Shown here piece by piece: positions 1-13,619 of a stretch of 64,000 nt of DNA. The translations under genes and the position numbers were made by a program. Every line of letters begins with the position of its first letter. Position 1 is the stretch's first letter. This DNA is from Gorsachius magnificus. Its lineage: Eukaryota; Chordata; Aves; Pelecaniformes; Ardeidae. The DNA lies in contig CM067081.1 in assembly GCA_034008185.1 (NCBI GenBank), forward strand, positions 11,097,821 through 11,161,820, in the 5' to 3' direction. The notes beneath the pieces were generated by a model, which saw only the letters and a list, made by a program, of their open reading frames with translations, was not told where the DNA came from and made no database searches.

Positions 1-2261
1 TGGCAGTTCTGGCCCACATGAGATGGGTGGAGCAGACAAAAAGTTTGAGATGCTTTTCCTAAAAGAAGGATGACAACTTTATTCTCATAGGCCTCATCGT
101 TAGAGACTTTGTGGTATGTCAGCTAGAACAGGGGACGGTTCACCCCTGAGCACTACGTGTTTGCTCTTGTACCAAAATGAAGGTAGATGGGTTTGAAGAA
201 GTTTGTACGATGACTGCTCACTGTTTCTTCTGTCTCTGAATTTACTGTTCACCAAAGTTAAATTCATACAAATGCATAAATTGCAGATGGAGAAGTAATA
301 GAGGAAATGCATCATTAGAATATGTGCAACTGACTCCAAGAAGGAATAAAGCCATTAAATGGAAAAGATGTTGAAGAGCTTTTTGTGGGAGAGAAGAACC
401 TTAGCTATTTCACTATTTGAGTGATAAGGACAGGAAGATTTGTGGCTGGCTGTGCAGCCGTTTAATAGTAGGCTGGGATATCGATCTAGTATTGTATCGC
501 GTTTTCTTAAGATATAGGATAATAATGGTACATTATCTTTCACTTCAGGAAATAATGACTTAAAAGGTATGTGAGCAAAGAGGCTGTAGACTGTAGAAAT
601 AAAATTCAATGGAAGTTAGATGAAACTGGCTGGAAGAGATCCTGGAATTTAAAAGGGCTATTGTAAAGCAGGTGTTGGCACTTTTTCAGTGAGGGTGTGC
701 CACCCTGTAGCCTTTTCCTCCTAAATTAGAGGTTGCATATGCCAGTAGAAATTGAGTGGAAGCTGAGAGCTGCTGCCTTTTGCAAAGTCCTTGGGATGCT
801 ACAAGGTCCAGATCTGGGCGTCTCCTGGGCTGTTTGGGGGCTGCCTGGGAGGCTTGTGCTGCACGCTGCTGGCTTCGGTTGCGCAAAACTCCGTGGTGCA
901 CAAAGCAGATTGACTAGGGAATGCCTTACTGTCATGAAGACTGGATTAATCTTTGTGAAGTGGGTGTGCCATGTGTCGTGTCTTTGGCTGTTACTAACAT
1001 GATCTAAATTTTATGCCAGTCCTATTTCAGGTAAGACATTACCAAAGAAGACTGAGAAAAGGTTATGCATTGACTCCAGGGTACTTTGAGCCTTCTTAGA
1101 GTAACATCACTCATCCACCATGATGGCATTTATCTGAATGTATTTTTGGGCTGGTAAACAAGTTATGGGAGATCTCTTATTAGCACCTTGTAAATCCCAA
1201 GGACAGCTGAACGCAGCCTTTTACAGTCTAACATAAAACAGTCCTCTGTTCACAAAAATGTGAAAATTATTGTTTGGCATGTAGACTTCCTCATTAAAAA
1301 CCAAGTTTCTGGTTTGGTAAATGTCATTATTATTTTAATCAGATTAAGCTTCCTTTACAGTTTTTGCAATCTGCTCTTAAGAAAAAGCCACCTTTATGAA
1401 GCATTCTTTCCTAATACTTTCTTAATCTTCATGGTGCAGAGCACAGTTGGGGAGGAACAGGAGAAGGCAGTTAAAAGTAGACACTTTCTCCTGACTATTA
1501 CACTTTTCTTTTTTAAAACTTTTAACGAGAAGCCTTCAATTTTCAATAGCAAACCGGGTCTTTCATTTTCCTGCATTCGGTTCTCCTGGCCAAAATGTGC
1601 CATTAAAGAATAATGAATGTTCATGGCATTCTGTGTATTTTTAAATGCAAAGAAGTGGCTGGAGTCAGGAATAGCATGATTGTAATGCTTTGTCTCTCTT
1701 TGTAGGTGCACATGCATTCGAAAAGTACAAAGTCTGAACTATACATACAGCTTTCTTGTTTCAGCTGGCAGTGCCTTTGAAGGGGCACTTGTCGTTTCTC
1801 TTTTACTTTGTTTGCCTCTGCCTGCAGGCAGCATGTATTAAAAATAAAAAATACTTCCACTAATGCCTGATGGGACAGCTTAGTAGTTTAGGCATCAGAT
1901 TTAGAAATATCTGGCATTTTCAAAACTTAGAGCTCCAACACCTCTCAGGGTCTGGCTCCTTCTCAATACTGGCGTTATTGTTTTGTTAGGTTGGGATTTC
2001 TCCTGCAAGACACGAGTCTGATCAGTCCAGGAGCTTTCAACACTGGGTTTCAAAGCATTTGTAAGGCTCGTGGAAAACTTGGCCAGGCTTTCTTCACTGG
2101 AATGAACGCACCATTTCTGTGCTTCATGGCTTAGGAGGTCGTAAGGAAGATGCCGATGCAGGAGCTCTAGGCTTCCTGCCATCTAATTTTACAGCAGCTC
2201 GAAAAGCAAACATTCAGTAGAAACAAATGAATTGAACTCAGCCAGCCAGGGAATTGGCCAG

Positions 2262-2290
<29 letters not shown>
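2262..2290. repeat. Poly(A) run, 29 bp
   Basis: An uninterrupted run of A is followed by a G-rich stretch. It could be slippage-expanded, or the tail of an old retroposed sequence on the + strand. No recognisable retroposon body precedes it. Confidence 0.9.
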
Positions 2291-2294
<4 letters not shown>

Positions 2295-5200
2295 GGGAAA
2301 AAGCTCCTCCCTTATGGTCTTGCCTTTTGAGAGAGTTGCCAAGGAAAAAGCTGGAACTTACAGACATTTTTGGCAGGAGGACAGGAGGAAGAAGAAGGAC
2401 TGTCAGGAGAGCTCAATCCCTTGTAAAGCAAGACTCGGAGAGGTGAAAGGCTCTTCCCGGCCGTAGGTCAGACCCTGAAGGCTCTGGGAAGTGAGAATGA
2501 GAGGTGGTGCCAGGGCACAGGAGCTTCGCAGCCTCTAATGGGCATCCCAGGGCTGTTCCAGCCGCGCGGCTGGTCTGATGGTGACAAGTGCATGACTTCA
2601 TTTGCAGGTAACTGGCTATTCTCGTGCTATATTTTTAATGATGTGCCTCACATCTGTTCTGGATCATTTCTTCTCTGTGCTTGGTGCTGGCCTTCACTAC
2701 AGGAGACATAGGGGAGAGACAAGGGAGGTGCTGCATATGGGTAAAGGTTATGTCCATGGAGGGTTTGGGGATGAGGAGGAGTGTTAGCAGTCAGCTCCTG
2801 CAGATCAACTGCTGTAGTTTGTGCTGGAATACTCAGTGGGAGGTTTGAAATCAACAGTTTCCATCTTTATGTGATACCTGCAAGAAGAATTAAAAAAAAA
2901 TAAAGGGAAGAAAAATAAGTAAGGGCAGGGTTTGGTATTAGTCCTGTGTCAATAAATCATGTGCCATATTAAGTTTCAAATATTGATGATTATTTTCTTT
3001 GACGTCCATTTGCAGAAGTTGAGACAGACACAGGAGAGTGGAACCACCAAGAATTTCTTTTTTTCATCTTCATTTTCCTCCACTGAGAAAGCTAATTGAA
3101 TCTCTTTCTGAACCACTTAATTCGCTGCCTGTCATGCTTTTCTCTCTCAGTGTAAACTTCCTCGGGGCTATCACCATAGTCCCAGCAGAGGAGGAAATTA
3201 GGGTCTCTGACAGAAATAACCTACAGCTTACATAGCATAAACAAATCTTGGAAAGCAAACACTGACAGGTTGGGGAAAAATGTTTAAAAAAAAAAAAAAA
3301 AAGGAAAGTAATAAAAAAGAAAAGATTAAATGCAAACATCGTGCCCTGCAGTGTTTAAAACACTTCCTTATAGTCTGTCAAGCTACATGCTCAGGACCTT
3401 TGATCAGGATGGAGGTTGTTTATTTCCTGTACAAACCAGCTTGTACATTGATCAATGTATTGTTGATGTAGTGGAGGTATTCCCTTTACTGGTCCCTTTG
3501 AAAGGCCTTGGGCTTGACGACAATATTGTGAGCGCTAGCATGGGTATCCAAGTCGTGGAGAAAATGCAAAGAGAAACAAGAGGACAGAGTTGAAAATAAC
3601 TTGATCCCTTATTTAAGGGAAGAAAGCTTGGAGGGGGTTCTGTGGAAAGAAGCACTGTGGGGTGAAGGTTGTTCACACTTCAGAAGAGACCATTTGGGAA
3701 CCATTGGCATCATTAATTGAGCGCTTTCCTCACGGTTACTGCACTAGGAGGACCTGCTGCAGGACTTCTCCTGTGATGGGAGTCTTTCCAAACCGATCAG
3801 ACCCTGTAGAAAGGGGAAGAAGGGGAAGGCATTAATACTTTCCTGCACTGTTTTATTTATTTATTTAAACCTATAAAATGCATGAAAATGTTCCGTTTGC
3901 CTTAAAACTTTGCTACATTTTTTGACCCGAACTTAGCACTTTCTGCAGGGTGGACCTGAATGCAAAGTTATGCAAAGAATAACCTTAACTTTGTATGCAC
4001 AGTAATGGGATCTAAAGTAACTATTATCAGAAAGGAAAACTTGCTTAGCTGGAAAGTGAAGGATTATTTACTCTTTGTCCCAGCTGTTTTAAGTCTGAGG
4101 TATCGGGCTTAAAATGACCTGGTTGAGATCTGAAATGAAGCTGTGCAGTTTGCTGCTGCTGGACCTGGTGGATGCCAGACTTTTTCGTGCCAACAGACAG
4201 CATCTGTACAAATTCATGGACGAGAAATCTATCAAATGCTCTAAAAAAAGTGAGAAATCCCCTCCGGTTCCTGAAACGTGGGAGCTGCAGATTGCTACGT
4301 TACCGTGTAGAGTGCGTACAGTGTATTTTGCCTGGTTTTGCTCCTCCGTACGCATCTGTTGTGGGCCACTATCGGGCAGGATATTGGGCTAGGGAAACCT
4401 TTGGCTTGACCTCTGTCAGTCATTCCTGTGACTCAGGGAGCAAAGGTTAACTGCAAACCACACTTCGGGAGCCTCTGATCTCCACTCATTTTAAGCAGAG
4501 CGCTAATTCAATAATATTATGGTTATTTGGACTACACGGGGTGGGATGAATTCAGTTTTCCTTCTCAGCCCTCATGTTTCCTTTGTCACATGAAGTTCTT
4601 TTCTGGCTCTGTGAAGCACTCTGTAAAATGGGAGTAATGCGCCTTTTCTGCACACATGCCTTGTTTTGCCTAAGGAAAACACGATGTGTTTGAGCATTGC
4701 TTTGGGGGTAGTGGGCATTAAGTGTCATCAATATTATCCCGCCAACAGGAGCAGGAGGTGAAACCCGCGCGTCCATCCTCTTCCCCGAAATGGGTGATGC
4801 CGAGTAGAAGCCTCCTGTTTGCAGAGAGGGCAAGCTGTTATCTGTTAATATGGCAGCATTTCGCCAAATGATTAGGCTGTCAGAATTATAGCAATTTGAA
4901 CACGCTGAGCAAGCTTTTATGTACACAGGAACAAGATGCCGGCGTTAGATTACTGAAGAGGAATAACACACACTGGAGATTGACAAGTGCTTGGCAAGCC
5001 TGCGTTCCTGGGGCTCATCAGACATTCACGGCTCCTATGCGATGCTGGTGAAGAGCATACTCAAGTGGCTGTATCATAGCCTGGGTGACATCTGGTGACA
5101 TGCAGTTAGGCCTGTTGTGTTTTTCTGGGATGAATTCATTTTCACAATATTTGAAAGGAATCCATTTATGCGGAGTGGAAATATTCTGGCATATGCAAGT

Positions 5201-7204
5201 GACTTACAAGACAGTAATATTTTTGGTCCATCTTGTATTTGGTGACAAAAGCGTAATTAGCTGCACTTCGCCACGTGCTATTTTATGGAGCTGTTTTCTG
5301 GCTTTCTGTGCTTCCTGCTGGCTCTGCTCCTCCTCTGCTCCTCCCTGAGGCAGGTAGCTACGACTGTTGGGATGAGGAGGAGGGAGCACAGGTACACTTG
5401 GCAGTTCCCTGTGGTCGTAGCTGGGGCTCCTACGCAAATGTGTCTGCTGGCAAAAGCTGCATTTTCTCTCCCTGTAGCAGCTGGAGGGTTTACATTGCAC
5501 TAAACACAGGCTTGGACACTAAGTGGTTTTTGATCCTCTGATATGCTCTGCTTTGGTACTGGAGTATATTATTGTTTCTCTACCAAGTTAGTTGGTCGTT
5601 CTGCTTTGCTGTTGCTGAATGTAAGTGTGGGGAATTGGGTCATTTAGGTTTCTTTTTCCCTTGGCCTCTCAGAAGATGACTGTGGGCTTGGTTCAGTGTT
5701 GCATCTGAGCTGAACCCAGGTTTGGAATGGGATCTGGTCTCTGTTGGGAGTTCAGCTTTAGCTTTTTTTTTTTCAGCTGTCTGTGACAGAGGTGCGCAGA
5801 AAATAGGATTTCATTGTATAGAAAAAGTTTTCATGTTAAAAATCAAACTGCAAACAGCACATTTTGCTTTTCAAGCAGTGCTCTCCCTGACAGACATCAG
5901 AGTTTCTGTGGAGAGCAAATGCAGGGAAATGTGTATTTGGGATACAGATCCATTTTTTCTCAAAAAGAAATTTTGAAGGAAAATTTTTGACTAGATTTAT
6001 TGACGTATCCCCCTTCAGAAACCTTCATGCAGTGGAAGCCCTGCAAGCCCTCTGTGGCACACCGAAGTGCAATGCAGAGCTGCGCGTGGTGGACCAGCAC
6101 GAGTCCACATGTTGCTCTTGTGCCCTGGTGCCAGGCATGCCAGTTTTACGCTGGATTAGCCGCAAAGTGTGACCCTTATTGTGACATCTCTACTTGGAAA
6201 TAAGAGGAACAAGCTCAAAGATGTGTTAGCCTTCTGCCTGGCCCACTCCTGCTGGCATTCTCCCGCATCCCATGGGCCATTCCCCATAGGTGATGGGGCA
6301 TCAGTATCAGGGCCAAATCCCTGCCGATGACTCTGCACCTCAGGGCTCTCCTGCAGCCTTCTCCAAGGGCAGGAAGGTGCCTCTCTCCCGAGGGATGGCG
6401 ATACAACCCTTGGGTCATTTCAAACTTTTGATCTGAAACCCATGTGCCAGATAGTAGTCCTAGAGCTTCATATGGGGCCAGTGTGGCTGGAAGCAGCCAG
6501 TCTATTTCGCTTGCCCTGGGGTTGCGCAAATGGTCCTCAGCCCTGTGTTATTGATTGGTACTGTGTAACCCATGTGCCTCTAATAACGTTCATGGAGAAA
6601 ACCTTATGGAGTTAACTAACGCAAAAGTGTATGGTTCTTGGTGTAGGTGAGATGTGAGTTGTACCAGGAGTACAGTAAAGCAAATCCACTTTGACATTTT
6701 GTCCTCTTGGTAGGAGCAGCTTGAGGCCACTGATGTGAAACACACGTTTAGCAGCTTGGGTAAGGGGTAAATCTGCTTTCTGTAGTCCTAGTCACACCCA
6801 AGTGCTAAGGATTGTTTTGCTGAGAGGGGTCTTTGTGTGTCCAGCTGCTGAGAACAGGATGAACAAGGGGGAAAAGTGCTAAAATATGGTTTCCAAATGT
6901 TCTTCTGCAGGTTGTGCCTCTGAGTCTTAACGCACGCTCTGGCTCGGGCTCTGTTAAAGAGTTGTCCCTTAGAGGCAGGCTGGCAGAGCTGGGGTGTAGC
7001 TGGGTGGCCCAGGGCAAACCCACTTCAGGTTAGCCTAATTCAGCATGCCAGATGGAGAAATTCTGTGCAACTATTTTTACTGCTTGGTTCTGTGTCTCTG
7101 GGAGAAAGTTCTGGCTCACTTTGTAATTACTGCCTGGTTGCAGTCTTCCAGCCTTATGATTCTTGAATGTAAAACCTCATTCTTTGCAGTACAGTTCTGA
7201 TAAG

Positions 7205-7209
<5 letters not shown>

Positions 7210-7237
<28 letters not shown>
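7210..7237. repeat. Poly(A) run, 28 bp
   Basis: An uninterrupted A run lies between AT-rich unique sequences. No retroposon body was recognised beside it. Confidence 0.9.
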
Positions 7238-7239
<2 letters not shown>

Positions 7240-8120
7240 GCCTTTTAAACTTCCAAAGTGCCTATCACAAGGTAAGGATAAAAAAGTTTCTCATTGTTAA
7301 AATGGGCATTTTGAGAGTGCATCAAGGCATTTTGGAGAGTAGAGGTATTTTATTTTTAATGAGAAGAACTAAAGAATAAAAAACGGTAGCCTTGGAGAAT
7401 TGCAGATCAAAGGTTTCTTCATTGTAAAACAAATGAAAGGTCTCAGTCCTAGAAGTGATGAATAAATTGATAAATTTTTAATAGGAAGAATAGGCTATAA
7501 ATGGTAATTTAATTCTTTGGGGGAGGGAATCATTTAAGCACTGTTTAAGAAGTCCAGATTTTTTTTTCGTGTGAAGATTATAGTGATAAGTAAGGGGACG
7601 ACTGGGAAGGAGCGTGGTTTGGCCAAGGCTGCTGCGCACACCGAGTGCTCCTGTCCTTCCCGACACGCATCCCGGCACGGAGGCGGGCACCCGCCTGCTT
7701 CCTGCAGGAGCCTGGTTGTGCCCTTTCCCTGGAAGCCAGATGCATCTGGGCACTTCAACCTAAGGGGGGAAAAACTGAATGCTTAAAAAGGAATCCTATT
7801 TTATCAATGTGCCCGTGGTCAAGGCCTCCCTGTGCCTCCCCCCCCCCCATCCCCCATCCCTGTCCCTTGGCTTTGCAAGAGGCAAAGCACAGGGGTGATG
7901 GGGACTGAGCCAGCCTGTCCCCATGTCCTCTGTCCCAAACCACCCTGCTGCTCAGTGCTGTGGATGTCTGGGGATGTGGGGTTGAAAATGCACCCTGATG
8001 GAAGGAGAAAATCGCCCATGAGTGCTGGGGAACTGAGGGTCAGGCCAGGGCAGGATGGGGCAGGAGGGGCAGAGCTGGCAGAGGAGGAGTGTGGCCTTAG
8101 TGGGGGGACGGGCACATTAA

Positions 8121-8571
8121 TTAGCAACCAAGCTGGTGAGGTGTCTGGAACACAAGTCATACGAGCAGCGGCTGAGGGAACTGGGGTTATTTAGTCTGGA
8201 GAAGAGGAGGCTGAGGGGAGACCTGATCGCCCTCTACAACTGCCTGACAGGAGGGGGTAGTGAGGTGGGGGTCGGCCTCTTCTCCCTGGTATTGGACGAC
8301 AGGACGAGGGGGAATGGCTTGAAGCTGCGCCAGGGCAGGTTTAGGCTAGACATTAGGAAAAACTTCTTCACCGAGAGGGTTGTCAGGGTCTGGAATGGGC
8401 TGCCCAGGGAGGTGGTGGAGTCCTCATCCCTGGAGGTATTTAAAAGAAGGAGAGATGAGGTGCTTAGGGACATGGTTTAGTGGTGGGATGGCAGTGCTAG
8501 GTTAACGGTTGGACTCGATGATCTTAAAGGTCTTTTCCAACCGAGGTGATTCTATGATTCTATGATTCTAC
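8121..8571 (+). mobile_element. CR1 LINE, 5'-truncated 3' end
   Basis: This is the 3' terminal part of a chicken-repeat-1 non-LTR retrotransposon. It encodes the last part of the CR1 ORF2 C-terminal region in the + direction. Characteristic strings are seen in translation: [28 protein letters not shown], then [17 protein letters not shown]. This is followed by the short 3' UTR with GGACTCGATGATCTTAAAGG and a tail of repeated GATTCTAT units ending near 8571. It lacks the endonuclease and reverse transcriptase, so it is a dead-on-arrival 5'-truncated insertion. The TTGGACTCGATGATCTTAAAGG tail type is shared with the copies at 17.8 kb and 57.6 kb. Confidence 0.93.
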
Positions 8572-11500
8572 AAGTGCAGGCTGGGGAAGGGGCATTTCAT
8601 GGCGTTCACCCAGGGCAGCTCACAGCTACTGGGCTGACAGGCTGATGGGTGTGGACAAATTTGCGTAATAACACCACTAATAAAGGCCTGGGGGTCCCTG
8701 CTGGTCGCTCCTCCATCACTCTCCACACACCACCATAGTGCTGGGCTTGTCCTCCTCTATGTAGCCATGACCCACTTTTCACACTCAAACCCCAATTTTA
8801 TTTGTCAGTTGTGGGGCAGCCTGGTCTGGCAACGTGAGGAAACCTTGTCAGCTCCGATAAGGTATCCTTCGGAGGACCACGACCCACCACTGTGTCCCTG
8901 CCTGGGCTGTGCCCTGGCGCATCGTCTGGGATGCCAGCTTCCCAGTTTGTGTCTTCCAGCGATGCTGTCATGCTCACTAACTCATCCTACTTGTTCCCCT
9001 TCCTTCTCTTGGCAGTGTTTTTAAAGCTAAAGAAAAACAGAGGGAAGAAAGAAAATTTTTGCCTCTTGCTTGATATTAATTCCCTGGTACTAATTTTTAT
9101 TCATTTTCCTATTCCCTATCAATTTTCTCCACTTGCTTTCACATCATACCTCACACAAGCCCCGTGGATGGAGAAGCTCCACCACAGCCATGGTGCATGG
9201 AGCTGGCAGACCTGGGTGGCTGAGCCGTGCCTCGTGTCCCCGGGTAGCAGCTATTTTGGAGAGAAAAATGTGCTACTGCTCGCACTTGTGATTGAATTCT
9301 GACTTCTCGCTGACCTTACAGCAATTCAGGAAGCAAAATTAGTCATATTTGCAAGGTTCAGAACAGGATCAAGCTGGCTTTCAAGTGGCTGTGTCTCTAT
9401 CACAGATGAGTTTATTTTTTTAAACTAAAAAAAAAAATGCACGTTGACTTTTAAAAAAGAAAAAGGTTCTCTAAGAAAAGGTAATGGTTTTTACCACTGT
9501 TACATTTTCAAATCAGCGTATACTGAAGAGGCTTAGAAGGCATGCTGGGACTTGTTAGTCATGGGCATAATTTTCTGGTCTGCTTTCTGCTTCCTGGGAG
9601 TCAGAAATGTATGTCTGCATTTGGACCTTTGCTGTGTCACTGGATTCCTGATGGTGTGCCTAAGCTCTAACAGCTGGGCCCAGTGGCAAAAAGCTCCAGG
9701 CTGAGAAGCAGAGTTGGGCTTTCCAACTTTAACCCGGTGGGGACTGCAGATGGGCGGTGATAGTACTGCGAGAAAATTTAAGAGTGTTATTTGTAGCTTA
9801 AATAGCAGCACAGTCACCCCAGATAAGGAAAGGTGTGCCTATAAGTTCCCATCATTTTATTTCTTAGCCTCTATCAACTTCAGGTGGCAAATGGATCATT
9901 TGATGTTATTGCTGAGCGTGTAACTAATGTTGATCCCACTCTGCTCACAGTCCTTTTGTTTTTCAGCTTGGCGGAGGTTTGGCAAAATGTTTGTCTCAGG
10001 TGGGTTCTCCCATCCCTTTTCAGTACTTGGAAGCTCTGCAGATTTATTTTGTATGGCTGATTCAAATGGCTGTTGTTCGTCTGAAACCAAACCTAAATCC
10101 TGAAGTAGGTTAAACGATAATATTTAGAGGTTGCATTGGTACAAAAGGGGTTCACCTTGGGAAATCCGTATCTGTATCTAGCTTGTTGTTCTCTTTAAGA
10201 GATTATGGGTCTCGTTCAGCTTTGTGTTTATTTTGCAGCATTGCTTTGGGTAGAGCCGGGGCTGTTTTTTCACTGATGTGTGAGATCAGAGCAATGCCTT
10301 GCGGTGTTTAACTCTTTGCACTCACAGCAGTGAGCTTCTGAAAGCTCTGTGGGCCCATTTTCAGCAAAGTGATATTTGCTGGACCCATTTTTCCCCTGCC
10401 TCTTTGGCAGTGGAGACTTGAACCTCTGGGGAGATGGCGAGATGGCTGTGAATGCTCAGGAGGGGTCCAGACTGCTCAGTGTAGACTTTTTATCAAACAC
10501 GATTGTATGAATCCACACATTTATGAAAATTTTATTCATTTTTAACCCGGTGAAAGGTTTTGCTTGAGCAGAGAAATAAACCGTTTACATCTTGTCAGCT
10601 TGGATGTTGCAATAGTGCTAATGGACGCAAACCTGAAAGTTGCATTGAGTCTCGCCACGTTTTCCCGTTCTCCCTTTAGCCTGGCTGAGAGAAATGTGCA
10701 GAGTAAACCAGCACAGTGAGTGTTGAAAGACTTCGTGCCATGTACATGAGGATGTTATCATCTTGAATATATTTTAACTTGACTCTTCCCCACCCCACGT
10801 CACCATTTTAAATTATTTTTAACATCTGTGTATTAAAGGAAAACTGTGCGTTGCCTGAAAGGTTCCTTTGTCTGGCATTGCAGACATACCTGAATTCAGA
10901 GGATTATGAATTTAATTTGCCAGCCCTGAAATACTTGCCTTCCCTAACACTGCGCTCTAGTGACTTGCACCATTGTGTTTGCTGTGCTCACTCTTATCTT
11001 CCAGATTTGTGTGAGTCTAGATATTGCTTGTTCAGCTGTTGCTGTTCAGCTTAGCTCAGAGCTTTTCAAATCCTGGTTGCCTGTCCGTGCTCCAGCCCTG
11101 TGCTCATAGCAGAGCTCCTGCAGTTTTTCCTGTACCTCTTAGACCTGCCCAAGAGACTTGTGAATCTACCTCTGCTGAAGAGGTGGCAAAACTGCTAATG
11201 TCACTTAGTTCCAAGTCTCTTCTTCATTAGCAGTGGTGGCTAAGTAATAACCGTAGAATTGCACAGTCAGGGTTGGACTGAGCATCATTTAGTGATGTGA
11301 AAGGCACTTTCAGACTCGGCTGGAAGTTGAAGAGGCATCCATAGGTAGCTCTCCTACACTTGTAAAGGGCTGCATGGTTTTTTTGCTTTATTGTGGTATT
11401 GGTTTTTTACGTGGGTTTAAAGCTTGGGAAATGGAGGAAATATAAAGGGAAATATAGGAAGTGTGACAGTCAATCGGATGACATATGGAAATAAAGATTG

Positions 11501-11863
11501 ACAGGAAAAGGGGTCATAACCATCAACACTATTATAGCAATGTGCAGAGTAAAATCCAGACTCCATGTTGCAAACTGTTCCTTTGAGTGGAAAACAGAGA
11601 ATTTCTTGGCATAGCACTTCATGTCTTGGAAATATAAGGTATGTAAAAAGAAATAATCTTTTTCGTTTGGATGTACTCTTCTATTGCTAGCAAATACGCA
11701 ATATGATCACTTAAGACTTCTGTGCATTTAAAACGACACTTTATTATCAGTTTTATGACCTAAGTTTCCAAAACCAAATTCTGTATTTGTATAGCTGAAA
11801 TTAGCTTAAATTTGATGTTCAGTCATAACACAATGAGTACATTTGAATCTTTGTGCCTAATAT
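8572..11863. other. Non-coding DNA between CR1 copies
   Basis: No recognisable gene is present. Open frames such as the 136-codon one at 8892-9302 (+) have no family resemblance and are interleaved with equal-sized frames on the other strand. At 11243-11275 there is a short string loosely like a degraded minus-strand CR1 3' end, too weak to call. Confidence 0.55.
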
Positions 11864-12130
11864 TCAGAGAATCACAAAGCAGCTGAGGTGGGAAGGCACC
11901 TCTGGATGTCGCCTGGTCCAGCCCCCTGCTCCGAGCAGGGTCAGCAAGGGCAGGTTGCTCAGGACTGTGTCCACTTGGGCTTTGAATATCTCCAAGGACA
12001 GAGACTCCACAACCTCTCTGGGCAACCTGTGCCAGTGCCTGACCACCCTCGTGGTGGAAAATGTTTTCTTTGTTTTGTATTTAAAAAGAATTTTCTGTAT
12101 TTCAATTTGTGCCCATTGCCTCTTGGCTAT
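11864..12130 (-). mobile_element. CR1 LINE 3' fragment
   Basis: Read on the minus strand, this encodes the CR1 ORF2 C-terminal tail. [20 protein letters not shown] is preceded by FSTTRVVRH and followed by a 3' UTR whose complement reads GGTCCAGCCCCCTGCTC on the + strand. The 3' end lies near 11864, where only a decayed octamer (AGAATCAC) remains, and the 5' truncation is near 12130. The UTR type differs from the 8.1 and 17.8 kb copies, so a different CR1 subfamily is likely. It is clearly decayed and non-functional. Confidence 0.9.
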
Positions 12131-13072
12131 AATAATGTTCCTCATAAGAATAGTTGGTGTTCAAACTTTTGTCAAATTATATTCATTCAATCATGCTTGT
12201 AATTTCCTGAAAAATTAAGATTTTTATTTTATAGGGAAAGTGGCTGAATCGGTCTAGAAATAATTTTGTTTGCCAAAATCACAATGTGAAGTTAGGTCTT
12301 TAAAAACTAGTGTATGTCATTGCATAAGAATTCTTACCACTTTTTTTTCCCCATTTTTATATGTGAGAGGGGTTGTTGATTTTTTTTTTTCCTCCCCACC
12401 CCCCTAGTTAAGGGTTGTATTTATGACTAAAAAATATTTTATCAGATCTTTGTTGTAAGTTGTCTCTTCAGTGAACGTATTATGTCATAAAACTGAGTAG
12501 ATGATACAAGATCAGATTTCTGATTTTTTAAGACTGTCATAAAAAAACTTCTGCGGGGAAAAAAAGAAGTGCAGTAAGACCCGAAGGCACGTTCCCCACT
12601 TTCATCATCCTTAATTAACTTAAAAACACACTGGACAGTCCTCGAGTAATGTGCAGAAGTGGCATCTAATAGATGGAAATTATTAAGAAACTTTCAGCTG
12701 TCCTCTGGGACTATGCCTCAGTGCTTCTGTGTGCTTAAGGCTGCCAAAAATATCCCCAGTAATTCTCAAACTCTTTTGGCAGATGAAGGCAGAATGACTG
12801 GTTTTACAACAATCAAGATCAGATGGTGGCAGATCTATCACACACTCTTCTATATTAAGAAATATGTACACTGGGAAATAAGCCGTGATCATATGTTCCT
12901 TCTCTTTCTGTCGATTTGTCGCTAGTGAGTTACTGTTAGCATTAGCGTCTTTAAAAGATGGAAGACAGTAAAAGTTCAAATCATTCGGTTGCTCTACGTG
13001 CTTTTTATTTCAAATATTCTTAATGCAGTTTCATTGCTGTCTTGGGGAAAAGAAAAAAGTTCAGTTTTCTCT
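12131..13072. other. AT-rich non-coding DNA
   Basis: This contains T-rich and A-rich tracts (12341-12400) and short frames on both strands. I see no gene, repeat family or RNA. Confidence 0.5.
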
Positions 13073-13073
13073 T

Positions 13074-13619
13074 TCACCTGCCTAATAATGTGCAACTGCC
13101 AGACACACTTTGATACTTCTGTGGCTTGGAACATCGGTGGCTGCAGAGACAAATACACCTTTTTCTGCTAAGTCTTTGTTTTTTCAATAAGAGATGAGCT
13201 AATACACTGTTGGCAAGAGATACTGCCTTTGTTCTGCTAAGACCTATCATTGTAGCTGTGGATGAGTCTGGGAAAACAAAAGAATTTAATTTTCTGTCAT
13301 AACCAAGTGATCTGTGTGAGAAAGTGTGGCTAACCCCACGGGGCACTTCTGCTGCATTTGCAGGAACAACCTTGGGTCTTTTTGCATTTGCCCATTTCTT
13401 TTGAGGAATTCCTACACCTTTTTGTTGTTGTTGTTGTTTTCCTGATGGTTTTGTTCGTAGAATTCCAGAATTTTTCTGGTAGTTAGCTTTATCTTCAGGC
13501 AGTTTCCCAGTCCACCAGGAGCAATTGCAAAGTTGCTTCTGCATAAAATTTAAGTAAGCCTTGTATATCCCAGTAAAATCATATCTCCATTCATGCTGGA
13601 AATGCAAAACCTCCTCTTT
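13074..13619 (-). pseudogene. Open frame downstream of in-frame TGA, unknown
   Basis: On the minus strand a 182-codon open stretch follows directly, in the same frame, after the TGA at 13620-13622 of the candidate gene above it. Seen in it are a W/Y/F-containing beginning (HFQHEWRYDFTGIYKAYL), a CAA tract giving QQQQQ (near 13421-13437) and a basic Q/K-rich middle. I recognise no domain. Possible readings are a 3' UTR that is open by chance, the remainder of a gene broken by one nonsense change, or a fortuitous frame. Its C-terminal third looks unlike a folded protein. Confidence that it was ever translated is low. Confidence 0.2.

Larger units (their letters stand above)
1..8120. other. Non-coding DNA upstream of first CR1
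   Basis: No open frame here resembles a known protein family, and the frames present are short and overlap on both strands. Seen directly: A runs at 2262-2290 (29 A), 3286-3302 and 7210-7237 (28 A), a C run near 7841-7849, and a GC-richer patch at 7.60-7.77 kb. Isolated A runs of this length can be old poly(A) remnants, but I could not recognise a retroposed body next to any of them. It probably represents intergenic DNA 5' of FAT3. Confidence 0.6.

Noticed and set aside
11243..11290. Possible minus-strand CR1 tail (GTAGAATTGCACAGTCAGGG)
   Set aside because: Only a loose match to TCATAGAATTGTTAGGG-type CR1 ends, and the following sequence does not continue as CR1.
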